Below, in pieces: positions 34,547-44,118 of a stretch of DNA of 64,000 nucleotides. The translations under genes and the position numbers were made by a program. Every line of letters begins with the position of its first letter. The stretch's first letter is position 1. The notes beneath the pieces were generated by a model. It searched no databases, had not been told where the DNA came from, and saw nothing but the letters and a program-made list of their open reading frames with translations. Location: the NCBI GenBank assembly GCA_032249695.1, contig JAVVHE010000004.1:1-64000 (forward strand). The letters run 5' to 3'. Origin of the DNA: JAVVHE01 sp032249695. Lineage in GTDB: Bacteria > Pseudomonadota > Alphaproteobacteria > Sphingomonadales > Sphingomonadaceae.

Positions 34547-37000
34547 TCAGTCCAGCCGCATCGCCTCCGCGGCGAGCTGTTCAGCCTCGGCCAGGATTGC
34601 GTCGTCGGCCGCGGCGTCACGCACCACCTCGCGGCCGATCAGCACCAGCACCGGCACCGCGAGCGGCGACACGCGCGGCAGGTCGACGTGGACCAGCCGG
34701 TCCTGCGCGGTCTCCAGCAGCCGCGCCAGGCGGCCGACATCGGTCAGCCGCGCGCGCGCGTCCTCCCACGCTGCGCGCAGCAGGAGGTGATCGGGCTCGT
34801 GCTTCCTCAGCACGTCGTAGATCAGGTCGGTGCTGATCGTCAGCGCGCGGCCGGGCTTGCGCTGGCCCGCCGTCTGCCGCTCGACCAGCCCGCCGATGAT
34901 CGCCACCTCGCGGAAGGCGCGCTTCAACAGCGGCGACTCCTCGATCCACGCCTTGAACTCATCCTCCAAGATGTCGGCCGAGAACAGCGGCGCCACGTCG
35001 CGGATCGGCTCCAGCCCGTAGCACGCGAGCGCATAGTCGTTGCTGACGAAGCCCGTCGGCTGCAGCCCCGCCGCCGCCATCCGGCGCGTGACCAGCATGC
35101 CCAGCGCCTGATGCGCGTTCCAGCCTTCGAAGCTGTAGGCGACCAGATGGTAGCGGCCATCGCGCTCGAAAGTTTCCACCAGCAGCTCTTGCGGGCCGGG
35201 CAGGCGGCTGCGCTGCTCCTGCACCTGCAGCCATTCCTGCACGTCGGCGGGGAAGCGCTGCCACTCGCTGCGATCGTGCAGGAAGTGGCGCACGCGGTCG
35301 GCGAGGCTCGTCGACAGCGCCAGCCGCGTGCCGACGTAGGTGGGGATGCGCGCGGGGCGGGTAGATGCGCGGACGATCAGGTCGGCGGCCTCGAACCGCT
35401 CCACCTCTAGGCTGAGGCCGCTGAAATAGAAGCTGTCACCCGGGCGCAGCGTCGAGGCGAAATAGTCCTCCACCGTCCCCAGCTTGCGGCCGTTCTTGAA
35501 CTTGACGCTGAGCACCGGCGCATCGACGATGATCCCGGCATTTTCGCGGTGTTGTTGTGCGAAGCGCGGGGCAGTGACGCGCCAGCGGCCATCGGCGTCC
35601 TGCCGGATGCGGCGGAACTTGTCGTAGGCCTTCAGCGCGTAGGCGCCGTTTTCGACAAAGCGCAGCGTCTCGTCGAACAGCTCGCGGGCGAGGTCGGCGT
35701 AGGGCGCGGCGCGCGTCGCCTCGGCGTAGAGTTCGTCCGCGCGGAACGGCTCGGCGCAGGCGGTCGCCATGATATGCTGGGCGAGCACGTCCAGTGCGCC
35801 GGGGCGGAAGACCTCGGCGTCGAGCGCGCCCTCGCTCACCGCGTCCAGCGCAGCGCGGGCCTCCAGATATTCGAAGCGGTTGCCAGGCACGATCAGCCCG
35901 CGCGACGGCACGTCAAGCCGGTGGTTGGCGCGGCCCATGCGCTGGATCAGGCGGGACGAGCCTTTGGGGGCGCCCATCTGAATGACGAGATCGATCTCGC
36001 CCCAGTCGACGCCCAGGTCCAGCGACGCGGTCGCGACCAGCGCGCGCAGGCGGCCGTCGGCCATCGCGCCTTCCACCTTGCGCCGCGCTTCGACCGCCAA
36101 GGACCCGTGGTGGATGCCGATCGGCAGCCGGTCCTCGTTGACCGTCCACAGGTCCTGGAAGATCAGCTCGGCCAAGCCGCGAGTGTTGCAGAACACCAAC
36201 GTCGAGCGGTTGGCGCGGATCTGCTCGTAGACCTGTTTCGCCGCGTAGCGCCCCGAATGGCCCGACCACGGCACGCGCCCTTCGGGAAGCAATATGCCGA
36301 TCTCGGCCTCGGCGCCGCGCTCGCCGCGGATCAGCGCCACCCTGTCGGGGTCGGCTCCGGGCGAGAGCCAGCGGCGGTAGGCGATCTCGTCCGCGACCGT
36401 CGCCGACAGACCCACGCGCACATGCCCCGGCGCAAGCGCGCTCAGCCGCGTCAGCGCCAGCGCCAGCAGGTCGCCGCGCTTGGAGGGAGCGAACGCGTGC
36501 AGCTCGTCGATCACCACCGAGCGCAGGTCCGCGAACAGCCGCGCCGCGTCGGGGAAGCTCAGCAGCAGCGACAACGATTCGGGCGTGGTCAGCAGGATAT
36601 TCGGCGGACGCTGACGCTGGCGCGCCTTGCGGTCGGCGGGCGTGTCGCCGGTGCGCGTCTCGACGCTGACCGGCAGCGCCATCTCTTCCAACGGTGCGAT
36701 CAGATTGCGCCGCACGTCGACCGCCAGCGCCTTCAAGGGCGACACGTAGAGCGTGTGCAGCCCCCCGCGCGGGCGCTCGGCCAGCTCGGCGAGCGTCGGC
36801 AGGAAGCCCGACAGCGTTTTCCCGGCCCCCGTCCCCGCGACCAGCAGACGATGCTCGCCCGCGCGTTGCAGCATTGCCGCCTGGTGCGACCGCAGTCGCC
36901 AGCCCTTCGCGGCTAGCCATTCGGCGATGATCGGGGGCAGCTCCACGGTCCGGCCATATCGGTGTGGACGATGCGCACCGGAAGCTGCATTTTTGCGCAT
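34547..37000 (-). CDS. Lhr-like DEXH helicase, ligase-associated DNA-damage type
   Basis: About 817 residues. Helicase motifs: AGTGAGKT (I), VSPLKALAVD (Ia), TTPESL, DELHAF (II, DExH type), GLSATV (III), VFCNTRGLAE, ATASLDLGVDWG and QRMGRANHR (VI). A long C-terminal region follows. The family usually sits beside an ATP-dependent DNA ligase and a small exonuclease/phosphoesterase in a repair operon; none of these is next to it here. The ATG at 37054 would overlap the divergent PepSY gene start, so ATG 37000 is preferred. Confidence 0.88.
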   Translation of the reverse strand: MRKNAASGAHRPHRYGRTVELPPIIAEWLAAKGWRLRSHQAAMLQRAGEHRLLVAGTGAGKTLSGFLPTLAELAERPRGGLHTLYVSPLKALAVDVRRNLIAPLEEMALPVSVETRTGDTPADRKARQRQRPPNILLTTPESLSLLLSFPDAARLFADLRSVVIDELHAFAPSKRGDLLALALTRLSALAPGHVRVGLSATVADEIAYRRWLSPGADPDRVALIRGERGAEAEIGILLPEGRVPWSGHSGRYAAKQVYEQIRANRSTLVFCNTRGLAELIFQDLWTVNEDRLPIGIHHGSLAVEARRKVEGAMADGRLRALVATASLDLGVDWGEIDLVIQMGAPKGSSRLIQRMGRANHRLDVPSRGLIVPGNRFEYLEARAALDAVSEGALDAEVFRPGALDVLAQHIMATACAEPFRADELYAEATRAAPYADLARELFDETLRFVENGAYALKAYDKFRRIRQDADGRWRVTAPRFAQQHRENAGIIVDAPVLSVKFKNGRKLGTVEDYFASTLRPGDSFYFSGLSLEVERFEAADLIVRASTRPARIPTYVGTRLALSTSLADRVRHFLHDRSEWQRFPADVQEWLQVQEQRSRLPGPQELLVETFERDGRYHLVAYSFEGWNAHQALGMLVTRRMAAAGLQPTGFVSNDYALACYGLEPIRDVAPLFSADILEDEFKAWIEESPLLKRAFREVAIIGGLVERQTAGQRKPGRALTISTDLIYDVLRKHEPDHLLLRAAWEDARARLTDVGRLARLLETAQDRLVHVDLPRVSPLAVPVLVLIGREVVRDAAADDAILAEAEQLAAEAMRLD

Positions 37001-37052
37001 CCGACGCGTGTCGTGTGGCGGGGTGCGCGGCGCCGGTTTATAGGCGGCAGTC

Positions 37053-38429
37053 ATGCATCACGATGATTCCGCGCCCGCCCCGGCGCGTCGATGGCCTTCG
37101 CGCGCCATAATCTGGCGGTGGCACTTCTACGCCGGGTTGTTCTGTATCCCGTTCATCCTGCTGCTGGCGGCGACCGGCTCGGTCTACCTCTGGCGTGCCG
37201 AGATTGAGGCGCTGCTCGACCGCCCCTACGCTGCGGTCACGGCGCCCGGCCAGTCGCGCGCCACGCCGTCGGCGATCGCGCAAGCCGCGGAGCAGGCGCG
37301 GCCGGGCATGATCCTGCACCGTTACATCCTGCCGGCGACACGAACCCAGGCGGTGCAGGTCGTCGTCGGCGAGGGTCGGCGCGAGACGCGCGTGTGGGTG
37401 CATCCCCGGACGCTCGAGCTGCTGAAGGTCGAAGACGAGGACGCTCGGCCGATGAACCTGCTGTTCCACCTGCACGGCGAACTGCTGCTTGGCACGATGG
37501 GCTCCTACGCGGTCGAACTGGCCGCAAGCTGGGCGGTGGTGATGATCGGCACTGGGCTGGTGTTGTGGTGGCCGCGCGGGCGACGGCTGAGCGCCGTGCT
37601 GCTGCCGCGCGTCACACTTCGCAGGCGCGATGGGTGGCGCGCGCTGCACGGAGCGGTGGGGTTGTGGGTGTCGGTCGCAGCGCTCGGCTTTCTTCTGACC
37701 GGCCTGCCGTGGGCGCGAAGCTGGGGTCTTTGGCTCGATACGCTGCGCAGCGCTGCGGGTGAGGCGCCGCAGGGCCGTGACTGGAGCGTCAGCCGCGAGG
37801 AGATGTTGGCCCGCCGCGCCGCACGTGACGCCGAGATGCGCGGCGGGCATCAGCACATGCCCGGTCGGCATCCGGCGGTGCGAATCGACCACGCCGCGCT
37901 CGATCGGCTGATGCCGATCGTCGAGCGTGCCGCGTTACCCACCCCCGTTGCGCTGGTGCCGCCCGCGGCCAGCGGCAGGCCGTGGGTCGCGCGCGTCGAG
38001 GCTGCCGATCGCACCCAGCGCAGCGATCTTGAGCTCGATGGCGCGAGCGGCCGCGTGCTGGCGCGCCACGACTTCGCCCAGCGCCCGCTAGTCGATCGCG
38101 TCGTCGCCTACGGCGCCACCGCGCATGAGGGGCGGCTTTGGGGCCGCGCGAACCAGTTCGCCAACCTCGTGGTGGCGCTCGGCCTGATGGCGCTCGCTGG
38201 GAGCGGCGCAGTGATGTGGTGGAAACGCAAGCCCGCCGACGCGCTCGGCGCGCCGCGTGCGGTGCCGTTTCGCGCCGGGGCAGGCTTCGCCTTGCTGCTG
38301 GGCGCGCTCGGTCTGCTGCTACCGCTGCTGGGCCTGTCGGTGCTGGCGATCCTGGTGATCGAGCGGCTGGTGCTCACGCGGCTACCGGGGCCGTCGCGGT
38401 GGCTCGGATTGCGGGCCGTCCCCGGCTGA
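37053..38429 (+). CDS. PepSY-associated TM helix protein (putative iron-uptake reductase)
   Basis: A 458-residue inner-membrane protein with four main hydrophobic helices: FYAGLFCIPFILLLAATGS at the N-terminus, a pair around residues 150-210, and two at the C-terminus. The RWHFYAGL and LHGELLLGTMG His motifs fit the PepSY_TM family. Such proteins are often tied to siderophore uptake and reduction. The bfd-bfr pair that follows supports an iron theme. The starts of this gene and the divergent helicase nearly coincide. Confidence 0.85.
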   Translation: MHHDDSAPAPARRWPSRAIIWRWHFYAGLFCIPFILLLAATGSVYLWRAEIEALLDRPYAAVTAPGQSRATPSAIAQAAEQARPGMILHRYILPATRTQAVQVVVGEGRRETRVWVHPRTLELLKVEDEDARPMNLLFHLHGELLLGTMGSYAVELAASWAVVMIGTGLVLWWPRGRRLSAVLLPRVTLRRRDGWRALHGAVGLWVSVAALGFLLTGLPWARSWGLWLDTLRSAAGEAPQGRDWSVSREEMLARRAARDAEMRGGHQHMPGRHPAVRIDHAALDRLMPIVERAALPTPVALVPPAASGRPWVARVEAADRTQRSDLELDGASGRVLARHDFAQRPLVDRVVAYGATAHEGRLWGRANQFANLVVALGLMALAGSGAVMWWKRKPADALGAPRAVPFRAGAGFALLLGALGLLLPLLGLSVLAILVIERLVLTRLPGPSRWLGLRAVPG

Positions 38430-38459
38430 GGGGCGCTGCTGCGACGCGCTCGCAGGGCT

Positions 38460-38500
38460 ATTGCGAATCGCTTGCAATCAAACGCGGCGGTTGCTAGTTT
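38460..38500 (+). promoter_or_regulatory. candidate promoter with Fur-box-like operator for bfd-bfr
   Basis: ATTGCGAATCGCTTGCAAT (38460-38478) is an imperfect 19-bp inverted repeat with arms ATTGC/GCAAT and a TTGCGAAT half-site, like Fur boxes. It overlaps a possible -35 (TTGCAA, 38472-38477). A 17-base spacer leads to a possible -10 (TAGTTT, 38495-38500), 33 bases before the bfd GTG. Iron-dependent control is expected for these genes; the site itself is a visual match only. Confidence 0.45.
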
Positions 38501-38532
38501 GAGCTCCATAGCCGAGAGGGAGCGGGCCGAGC

Positions 38533-38712
38533 GTGATCGTCTGCCACTGCAATGCGCTTCGTGAGCGCGAGGTCCGCGGCGCGGTCGAGCCGCATTGCCG
38601 CCGAGTGAGCCGCCTGTATGGACGCCTCGGCTGCAAGCCGCAGTGCCGCCAGTGCCTGCCCTTCGCGCTCTGCCTGATCGACGAGGAGCGCGCGCGCAAC
38701 ATCGCGGCATAA
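38533..38712 (+). CDS. bfd: bacterioferritin-associated ferredoxin
   Basis: A 59-residue [2Fe-2S] protein that releases iron from bacterioferritin in relatives. It starts with GTG at 38533. The cluster ligands are CHC near the N-terminus and CRQC around residues 38-41, the usual C-x-C ... C-x2-C pattern of Bfd proteins. bfr follows 59 bases later. The gene is short and easily missed by automatic length cut-offs. Confidence 0.88.
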   Translation: MIVCHCNALREREVRGAVEPHCRRVSRLYGRLGCKPQCRQCLPFALCLIDEERARNIAA

Positions 38713-38771
38713 GGGCACGCTGGCCCGGACGCTCCGAAGCCGTTACCGTTCAGCAGAAGAAGGAGGACGGG

Positions 38772-39269
38772 ATGCGCGGCGACCCGAAGGTGATCGACTA
38801 TTTGAATGCGGTGCTGAAGAACGAGCTGACCGCAATCAACCAGTATTTCCTACACGCCCGGATGCTTGACAACTGGGGCGTCACGCGGCTGGGCAAATAC
38901 GAATATAGCGAATCGATCGACGAAATGCGCCATGCCGATTGGCTGACGCAGCGCATCCTATTCCTGGACGGACTGCCAAATTTGCAGGCGCTAGGGCGGC
39001 TGCGCATTGGCGAGACGGTGGAGGAAGTGCTGCGCGCCGACCTCGCGCTTGAGATGGATGCGCTGCCGATCCTGCGCGAGGCGGCGCATTATTGCGACGA
39101 GGTGCGGGATTACGTCAGCCGCGACCTGTTCGTGAAAATCCTCGCCTCTGAAGAGCATCACGTCGACTTCATCGAGGCGGCACTCGGCCAGATTGAGCGC
39201 ATGGGGCTGGCGAACTACATCCAGCTCGAATCGGCCCCGCTGGTCGACCAGCACCGCGACGGGGATTAG
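38772..39269 (+). CDS. bfr: bacterioferritin
   Basis: A 165-residue ferritin-like iron-storage protein. The ferroxidase ligands are seen in [15 protein letters not shown] (Glu), [10 protein letters not shown] (Glu, His) and [11 protein letters not shown] (Glu, Glu, His). The Met of the haem site lies in [10 protein letters not shown], as in haem-binding Bfr. An AGAAGAAGGAGG purine-rich ribosome-binding region precedes the ATG. It is very probably cotranscribed with bfd under the Fur-like site upstream. Confidence 0.95.
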   Translation: MRGDPKVIDYLNAVLKNELTAINQYFLHARMLDNWGVTRLGKYEYSESIDEMRHADWLTQRILFLDGLPNLQALGRLRIGETVEEVLRADLALEMDALPILREAAHYCDEVRDYVSRDLFVKILASEEHHVDFIEAALGQIERMGLANYIQLESAPLVDQHRDGD

Positions 39270-39286
39270 CGCGGGCTGGGTCCATA

Positions 39287-41455
39287 TCAAGGGCAGCCAA
39301 CGTCCCCCTTCAACCGCAGGCGCGCGGCGTGGAGGAGCGGTTCGGTATAGCCGCTGGGCTGGGCGGCGCCTTCGAAGACCAGCGCGCGCGCGGTCTGGAA
39401 GGCGATGCTCTGAGCCGGATCGGGCGCCATCGGGCGGTAGAGCGGATCGCCGGCATTCTGACGATCGACGACCGCTGCCATGCGTGTGAGCGCGGCATCG
39501 ACCTGCTCCGGCGTCACCACGCCGTGCGCCAGCCAGTTCGCGATATGCTGCGAGCTGATACGGCAGGTCGCCCGGTCCTCCATCAGGCCGACATCGTGGA
39601 TATCGGGCACCTTCGAGCAGCCGACGCCCTGATCGATCCAGCGCACCACGTAGCCGAGAATGCCCTGCGCGTTGTTCGACAGCTCGGCCTCGACGTCCTC
39701 GGCCGCCCAGTTGCAGCCGGAGGGCGCGAGCGGGGTTGTCAGCAGGTCGGCGAGCTTCGCGCGCGGGCCGGCTTCCGCCAGCCCGGCCTGCACCGCTGCC
39801 ACGTCGACTTGGTGGTAGTGGATTGCGTGCAGCGTCGCGGCGGTCGGCGACGGCACCCAGGCCGCGCTGGCCCCGGCGCGCGGGTGGCCGATCTTGGTGG
39901 CGAGCATGTCGGCCATGCGGTCGGGCGCGGCCCACATACCCTTGCCGATCTGCGCGCGGCCGCGGAACCCTGCCGCCAGCCCCACGTCGACATTGTTCTC
40001 CTCATAGGCCTTGAACCAGGCGGCGCCGCGCATCTCCTCCTTGCGGATGACCGGTCCGGCGGCCATCGCGGTATGGATCTCGTCGCCGGTGCGATCGAGG
40101 AAGCCGGTGTTCAAGAACACGATCCGCTCGCGCACCGCGGCGACGGTTGCCGCGAGGTTGAGTGACGTGCGCCGCTCCTCGTCCATCACTCCGATCTTCA
40201 GTGTATTGCGCGAGAGACCGATCAGCTCCTCGGCTGCGGCGAACAGGCGGTTGGCGAAAGCGGCCTCGGCGGGGCCGTGCATCTTGGGCTTGACGATGTA
40301 GACCGAGCCCGCGCGGCTGTTGCGGAAGCGGCCCAACCCGCGCACGTCATGCGCGCCGATGGCCGCCGTGATGACCGCATCGACCTGGCCTTCGAACGCC
40401 TCCTCGCCATCGAGCAGCACCGCGGGCGTCGTCATCAGGTGGCCGACATTGCGCACGAACATCAGGCTGCGGCCGGGAAGGTGTACCGCCTCGCCGCCCG
40501 GGCTGTCGTAGGTACGATCGGGGTGCAGCGTGCGCGTGACGGTCTCGCCGCCCTTGGTGAAGCGATCGGCAAGGTCGCCGCGCATCAGGCCCAGCCAGCT
40601 GCGGTAGACGAGCGCCTTGTCGGCTCCGTCGACGGCCGCGACCGAGTCCTCCAGGTCCATGATCGTGGTGACGGCGGCTTCCAGCACCACGTCGCGCAGG
40701 CCCGCCGGGTCGGCGGCGCCGATCGGGTCGGCGCGGTCGATCACCAGCTCCGCGTGCAGGCCGTGGTGGCGGGTGACGATGTGCGTCGGCGCCTCCGGGC
40801 TGCCGCGCCAGCCGACCAGCTCCACCCCCGCCTTCAGCGCCGACACACCCAGCGCTGAGTGCGCCGCGAGACGACCGGAGCGGACTTCGTAGCGCGTGAC
40901 GCCCGCGTGGCTGAACGCGGCGAGCGGCACCGCATCGTCGAGCACCGCCCTGGCGCGCGCCACCACCTGCTGCCCCCGCGTCGGATCATATGGTCCCGAG
41001 GGCGGCGGTAAGCCGAGCGCGTCCGTCCCGTAGAGCGCATCGTACAGGCTGCCCCAGCGAGCGTTGGCTGCGTTCAACGCGTAGCGGGCGTTCGATAGCG
41101 GCACGACCAGCTGCGGCCCGGCGATGGTCGCCACCTCGGCATCAACGCCCTCGGTGCCGATCCGGAACGGCTCAGGCAGAGGTTCCATATAGCCGATCCC
41201 GCGCAGGAAGGCTTCCTGCTCCCCGATGCTGGGGCGGCGCTCGCGGTGTTCGGCCCACCATACGTCGATCGCGGCCTGAAGCTCGGCGCGGCGGGCGAGT
41301 AGGGTGCGGTTCTCGTCGCGGAGGCGGCGGAGGAGCGCCGCGAACCCGGCGAAGAAATCGGGCGCGGCGAGGCCAAGCGGCGGCAGCACGTCTTCGACCA
41401 ACAGCGCATGGAGCGGGGCGGCGACGCTGAGGCCGCCAATCTTCACGTAAGCCAT
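39287..41455 (-). CDS. glcB: malate synthase G
   Basis: A 722-residue enzyme that joins glyoxylate and acetyl-CoA to malate in the glyoxylate bypass. Motifs: the IMDLEDSVAAVDGADK core, RGLGRFRNSRAGSVYIVKPKMHGP, GVMDEERRTSLN, the NTGFLDRTGDEIHT region and the C-terminal LEDVATCRISSQ-like element (MEDRATCRISSQH) with the catalytic Asp region nearby. Length and sequence are typical of the G form. ATG 41455 gives the usual N-terminus. An upstream in-frame ATG at 41518 would add 21 residues. No isocitrate lyase is adjacent. Confidence 0.94.
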   Translation of the reverse strand: MAYVKIGGLSVAAPLHALLVEDVLPPLGLAAPDFFAGFAALLRRLRDENRTLLARRAELQAAIDVWWAEHRERRPSIGEQEAFLRGIGYMEPLPEPFRIGTEGVDAEVATIAGPQLVVPLSNARYALNAANARWGSLYDALYGTDALGLPPPSGPYDPTRGQQVVARARAVLDDAVPLAAFSHAGVTRYEVRSGRLAAHSALGVSALKAGVELVGWRGSPEAPTHIVTRHHGLHAELVIDRADPIGAADPAGLRDVVLEAAVTTIMDLEDSVAAVDGADKALVYRSWLGLMRGDLADRFTKGGETVTRTLHPDRTYDSPGGEAVHLPGRSLMFVRNVGHLMTTPAVLLDGEEAFEGQVDAVITAAIGAHDVRGLGRFRNSRAGSVYIVKPKMHGPAEAAFANRLFAAAEELIGLSRNTLKIGVMDEERRTSLNLAATVAAVRERIVFLNTGFLDRTGDEIHTAMAAGPVIRKEEMRGAAWFKAYEENNVDVGLAAGFRGRAQIGKGMWAAPDRMADMLATKIGHPRAGASAAWVPSPTAATLHAIHYHQVDVAAVQAGLAEAGPRAKLADLLTTPLAPSGCNWAAEDVEAELSNNAQGILGYVVRWIDQGVGCSKVPDIHDVGLMEDRATCRISSQHIANWLAHGVVTPEQVDAALTRMAAVVDRQNAGDPLYRPMAPDPAQSIAFQTARALVFEGAAQPSGYTEPLLHAARLRLKGDVGCP

Positions 41456-41776
41456 GCGCGCCGCTCTAGCCGGGGGGCGCGAGGCGGCGCCAGCGTGTCC
41501 GATGCCGGGCGCGGTCATGAGGGCCGCGGGCGGTAATCGCCGGCTACCCGATCCTCGGGCAACGATCGTGCGAAGCTGCGGACGCTGACGCCCGGAGACC
41601 CCCGGCGGATCAACAGCGCGCAGCGCGGCGGCTCGGCCGTCAACCGACGTTCGCCTGCGCTCGCCGCCCCCCCTGCGGCCATCGCCCCCGACCCCGCCGA
41701 TCCGCGCCCTTTAGGACAGCGCCGTCCTTGGCCCCGCTTCCGCAGCCGCGTAGCTTCGCGTATCGCCACCCGCTTC
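41456..41776. other. divergent intergenic region between glcB and murA
   Basis: The promoters of both divergent genes should lie here, but no clear -35/-10 pair was recognised. A minus-strand frame ending at 41515 is open and would overlap an alternative glcB start by ATGA. It has no recognisable family and is rich in Arg/Pro, so it is not called as a gene. Confidence 0.4.
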
Positions 41777-43057
41777 ATGGACCACATCGTCATCCGCGGC
41801 GGCAGGCCGCTCCAGGGCAGGCTGCGCATCTCCGGCGCGAAGAACGCCGCGCTGGCGCTGATGCCGGCTGCGCTGCTGACCGACGAGCCGCTGACGCTCC
41901 GCAACCTGCCGCGGCTCGCCGACGTCGACACCTGCGCGCACCTGCTCAACCATCTGGGGGTCAGCACCACCGTCGAAGGCGCGCGGCCGGGCGAGTTCGG
42001 GCGCGTGATGACGCTGCGCGCGGGGCGCATCACCTCGACCGAGGCGCCCTATGACATCGTCCGCAAGATGCGCGCCTCGGTGCTCGTGCTAGGCCCCATG
42101 CTGGCGCGCGAGGGGCAGGCGACCGTCAGCCAGCCCGGCGGCTGCGCGATCGGCAACCGCCCGATCGACCTGCACCTGAAGGCGCTGGAAGCGCTCGGCG
42201 CCGAGATTGAGCTGACCCACGGCTATGTCCGCGCGACCGCGCCCGGCGGGCGGCTGGCGGGCGGCCACTATACCTTCCCCGTCGTCAGCGTCGGCGCGAC
42301 CGAGAATGCTGTGATGGCCGCCGTCCTTGCGCGCGGCGAGAGCGTGCTGCGCAACAGCGCGCGCGAGCCCGAGATCGTCGACCTGTGCCAGTGCCTCGTC
42401 GCAATGGGCGCGCGGATCGAGGGGATCGGCACCACGCGCCTGACGATCGACGGCGTCGACCGGCTGCACGGCGCGACCTACTTGGTGATGCCCGACCGCA
42501 TCGAGACCGGCAGCTACGCCTGCGCCGCAGCGATCACCGGCGGCGAGCTCGATCTGCTGGGCGCCAAGGCCGACACGCTGGGATCGACGCTCGAGGCGCT
42601 GCGCCAGGCGGGAGTGGAGGTGACCGAACATGCCGAGGGCGTGCGCGTGAAGCGCGCCAACGGCCTGCACGGCATCGACGTGACGACCCAGCCCTATCCG
42701 GGCTTCCCGACCGACATGCAGGCGCAGTTCATGGCGATGCTGTCGTTGGCCGAAGGCGCATCGACGCTGACCGAGACCATCTTCGAGAACCGCTACATGC
42801 ATGTGCCCGAGCTGGCGCGCATGGGCGCGGACATCCGCGTCTCCGGCCGCGGCGCGGTGGTGCGCGGCGTCTCCCACCTGACCGGAGCGCCGGTGATGGC
42901 AACCGACCTGCGCGCGTCGATGAGCCTGGTGATCGCCGGGCTGGCGGCGGAGGGCGAGACGGTGGTCAACCGCGTCTACCACCTTGACCGCGGCTACGAG
43001 CGGCTGGAGGAGAAGCTGAGCGCGGTCGGCGCGGATATCGACCGCAGGGGAAGCTGA
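41777..43057 (+). CDS. murA: UDP-N-acetylglucosamine 1-carboxyvinyltransferase
   Basis: A 426-residue enzyme for the first committed step of peptidoglycan synthesis. N-terminal ISGAKNAAL carries the Lys and Asn of the substrate site. The catalytic loop [16 protein letters not shown] has the Cys that reacts with PEP and fosfomycin, so the enzyme should be fosfomycin-sensitive. Further motifs are [10 protein letters not shown] and [11 protein letters not shown]. Length is normal. It stands alone, with a spacer of about 350 bases behind it. Confidence 0.96.
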   Translation: MDHIVIRGGRPLQGRLRISGAKNAALALMPAALLTDEPLTLRNLPRLADVDTCAHLLNHLGVSTTVEGARPGEFGRVMTLRAGRITSTEAPYDIVRKMRASVLVLGPMLAREGQATVSQPGGCAIGNRPIDLHLKALEALGAEIELTHGYVRATAPGGRLAGGHYTFPVVSVGATENAVMAAVLARGESVLRNSAREPEIVDLCQCLVAMGARIEGIGTTRLTIDGVDRLHGATYLVMPDRIETGSYACAAAITGGELDLLGAKADTLGSTLEALRQAGVEVTEHAEGVRVKRANGLHGIDVTTQPYPGFPTDMQAQFMAMLSLAEGASTLTETIFENRYMHVPELARMGADIRVSGRGAVVRGVSHLTGAPVMATDLRASMSLVIAGLAAEGETVVNRVYHLDRGYERLEEKLSAVGADIDRRGS

Positions 43058-43411
43058 GATCGTTCCCGGCGATCGATGCTGATCGGCCAGGAAGGGATTT
43101 TTCGCCCAGAAGCTCAATCGCGTTGTTGGCTGTCGACGCGCAACACGTGACGATGGCGCCATCGGTCCCGAGGCGGTCGGACTTCAGCTTGGGCGCGACC
43201 TGATCGTGTTCGCCGGTTTCGCGGTCTTCGGCGCTGGCGCCGCTAACGCGCCCGGCGCCGGCAGCAGGACGGCCGCGCGGGGTTTCGCGATCAGCCCGGT
43301 CAATGCCATCCGAACTTCCTGACATGTTCACCCGATCCTGGCGAGACGGCGCGACCGGCGCCACATGCTGGCGCCGCCCGGCCTGCTGGTGGTTCTGCTG
43401 ATGAGACGCCC
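43058..43411. other. intergenic spacer after murA
   Basis: No clear gene. On the minus strand a frame from about 43364 stays open for 132 codons, back into the end of murA. Its middle part (QVAPKLKSDRLGTDGAIV, NAIELLGEKSL) looks less random than most antisense frames here, but no family is recognised. Confidence 0.35.
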
Positions 43412-43969
43412 TTGACCAATCAACCTTCGACCGACCTTTCGATCCACATCGTCCGCACCGAGGACCGCTCGCCCGCGCTCTATGCCGAGATCGTCGATGC
43501 GACCTCGGCCGCCTACGAGGAACCGTTCGCCCATTATTTCGAGGCGATGGACCCGGTGACGCATGTGCTGGCGTGCGCGGCCGGGCGGGTGCTGGCGCAT
43601 GCCTGCTGGATCGAGCGCTGGCTGAAGCAGGAGCCCGACGGGCCGCTGATGCGCACCGCCTATATCGAGGCGGTCGGCACGCGGCCCGAGGCGCAGTGGC
43701 GCGGGCTGGCGTCGAGGGTGCTGCGCGCGGCGGGCGCGGCCGTGGCAGCCGAGGGCTTCGACGTGGCGGGCCTCAGCCCGTCCGATCCAGCCTTCTACGC
43801 GCGGCTGGGGTGGGAACTGTGGCGCGGCCCGCTCCACGCGCGCCACGAGGACGGCACGCTGGAGCTGGTGCCCGGCGAGCAGGCGATGGTGCTGCGCCTG
43901 CCGCGCACCCCGCCGCTCGATCTTGGTGCAGCGCTGTCGGTCGAGTGGCGCGAGGATGAGGTCTACTAG
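43412..43969 (+). CDS. GNAT acetyltransferase resembling AAC(2')-I
   Basis: A 185-residue GCN5-type acetyltransferase read from a TTG at 43412; the nearby ATG at 43401 is followed at once by a stop. The acetyl-CoA region reads AYIEAVGTRPEAQWRGLASRV, followed by FYARLGWELWRGP. From about residue 60 on, the order of motifs (LAHACWIERW, YIEAV, WRGLAS, LSPS, YARLGW, then a final VEWREDEVY) parallels mycobacterial AAC(2')-I aminoglycoside acetyltransferases, which end in a similar CDWR..DVW. It may modify an amino sugar or another amine. Actual aminoglycoside activity is not shown by sequence. Confidence 0.8.
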   Translation: MTNQPSTDLSIHIVRTEDRSPALYAEIVDATSAAYEEPFAHYFEAMDPVTHVLACAAGRVLAHACWIERWLKQEPDGPLMRTAYIEAVGTRPEAQWRGLASRVLRAAGAAVAAEGFDVAGLSPSDPAFYARLGWELWRGPLHARHEDGTLELVPGEQAMVLRLPRTPPLDLGAALSVEWREDEVY

Positions 43970-43972
43970 CCA

Positions 43973-43994
43973 CCCGGCCCCGCCCCGTGCCGGG
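43973..43994 (+). terminator. GC-rich hairpin after the GNAT gene
   Basis: CCCGGC, a ten-base loop, GCCGGG, starting just after the GNAT stop. No T-tract follows, so it is only a weak terminator candidate. Confidence 0.3.
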
Positions 43995-44118
43995 GAGAGG
44001 CGGCCGGGCGCGCTCGCGACTGGCAGCGCGACGATTTTCGCATCATGAAGGAGGTCACGCAGCCGCGCGGCCGCCCGGCGAGCGATGCGAACCGGGCCGC
44101 GCAACAGGAGAAAGCCGC

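Noticed and set aside
41515..41684. Short minus-strand frame ending in ATGA overlap with an alternative glcB start
   Set aside because: No family resemblance and the overlap involves a start I do not favour for glcB; left as a possibility only.
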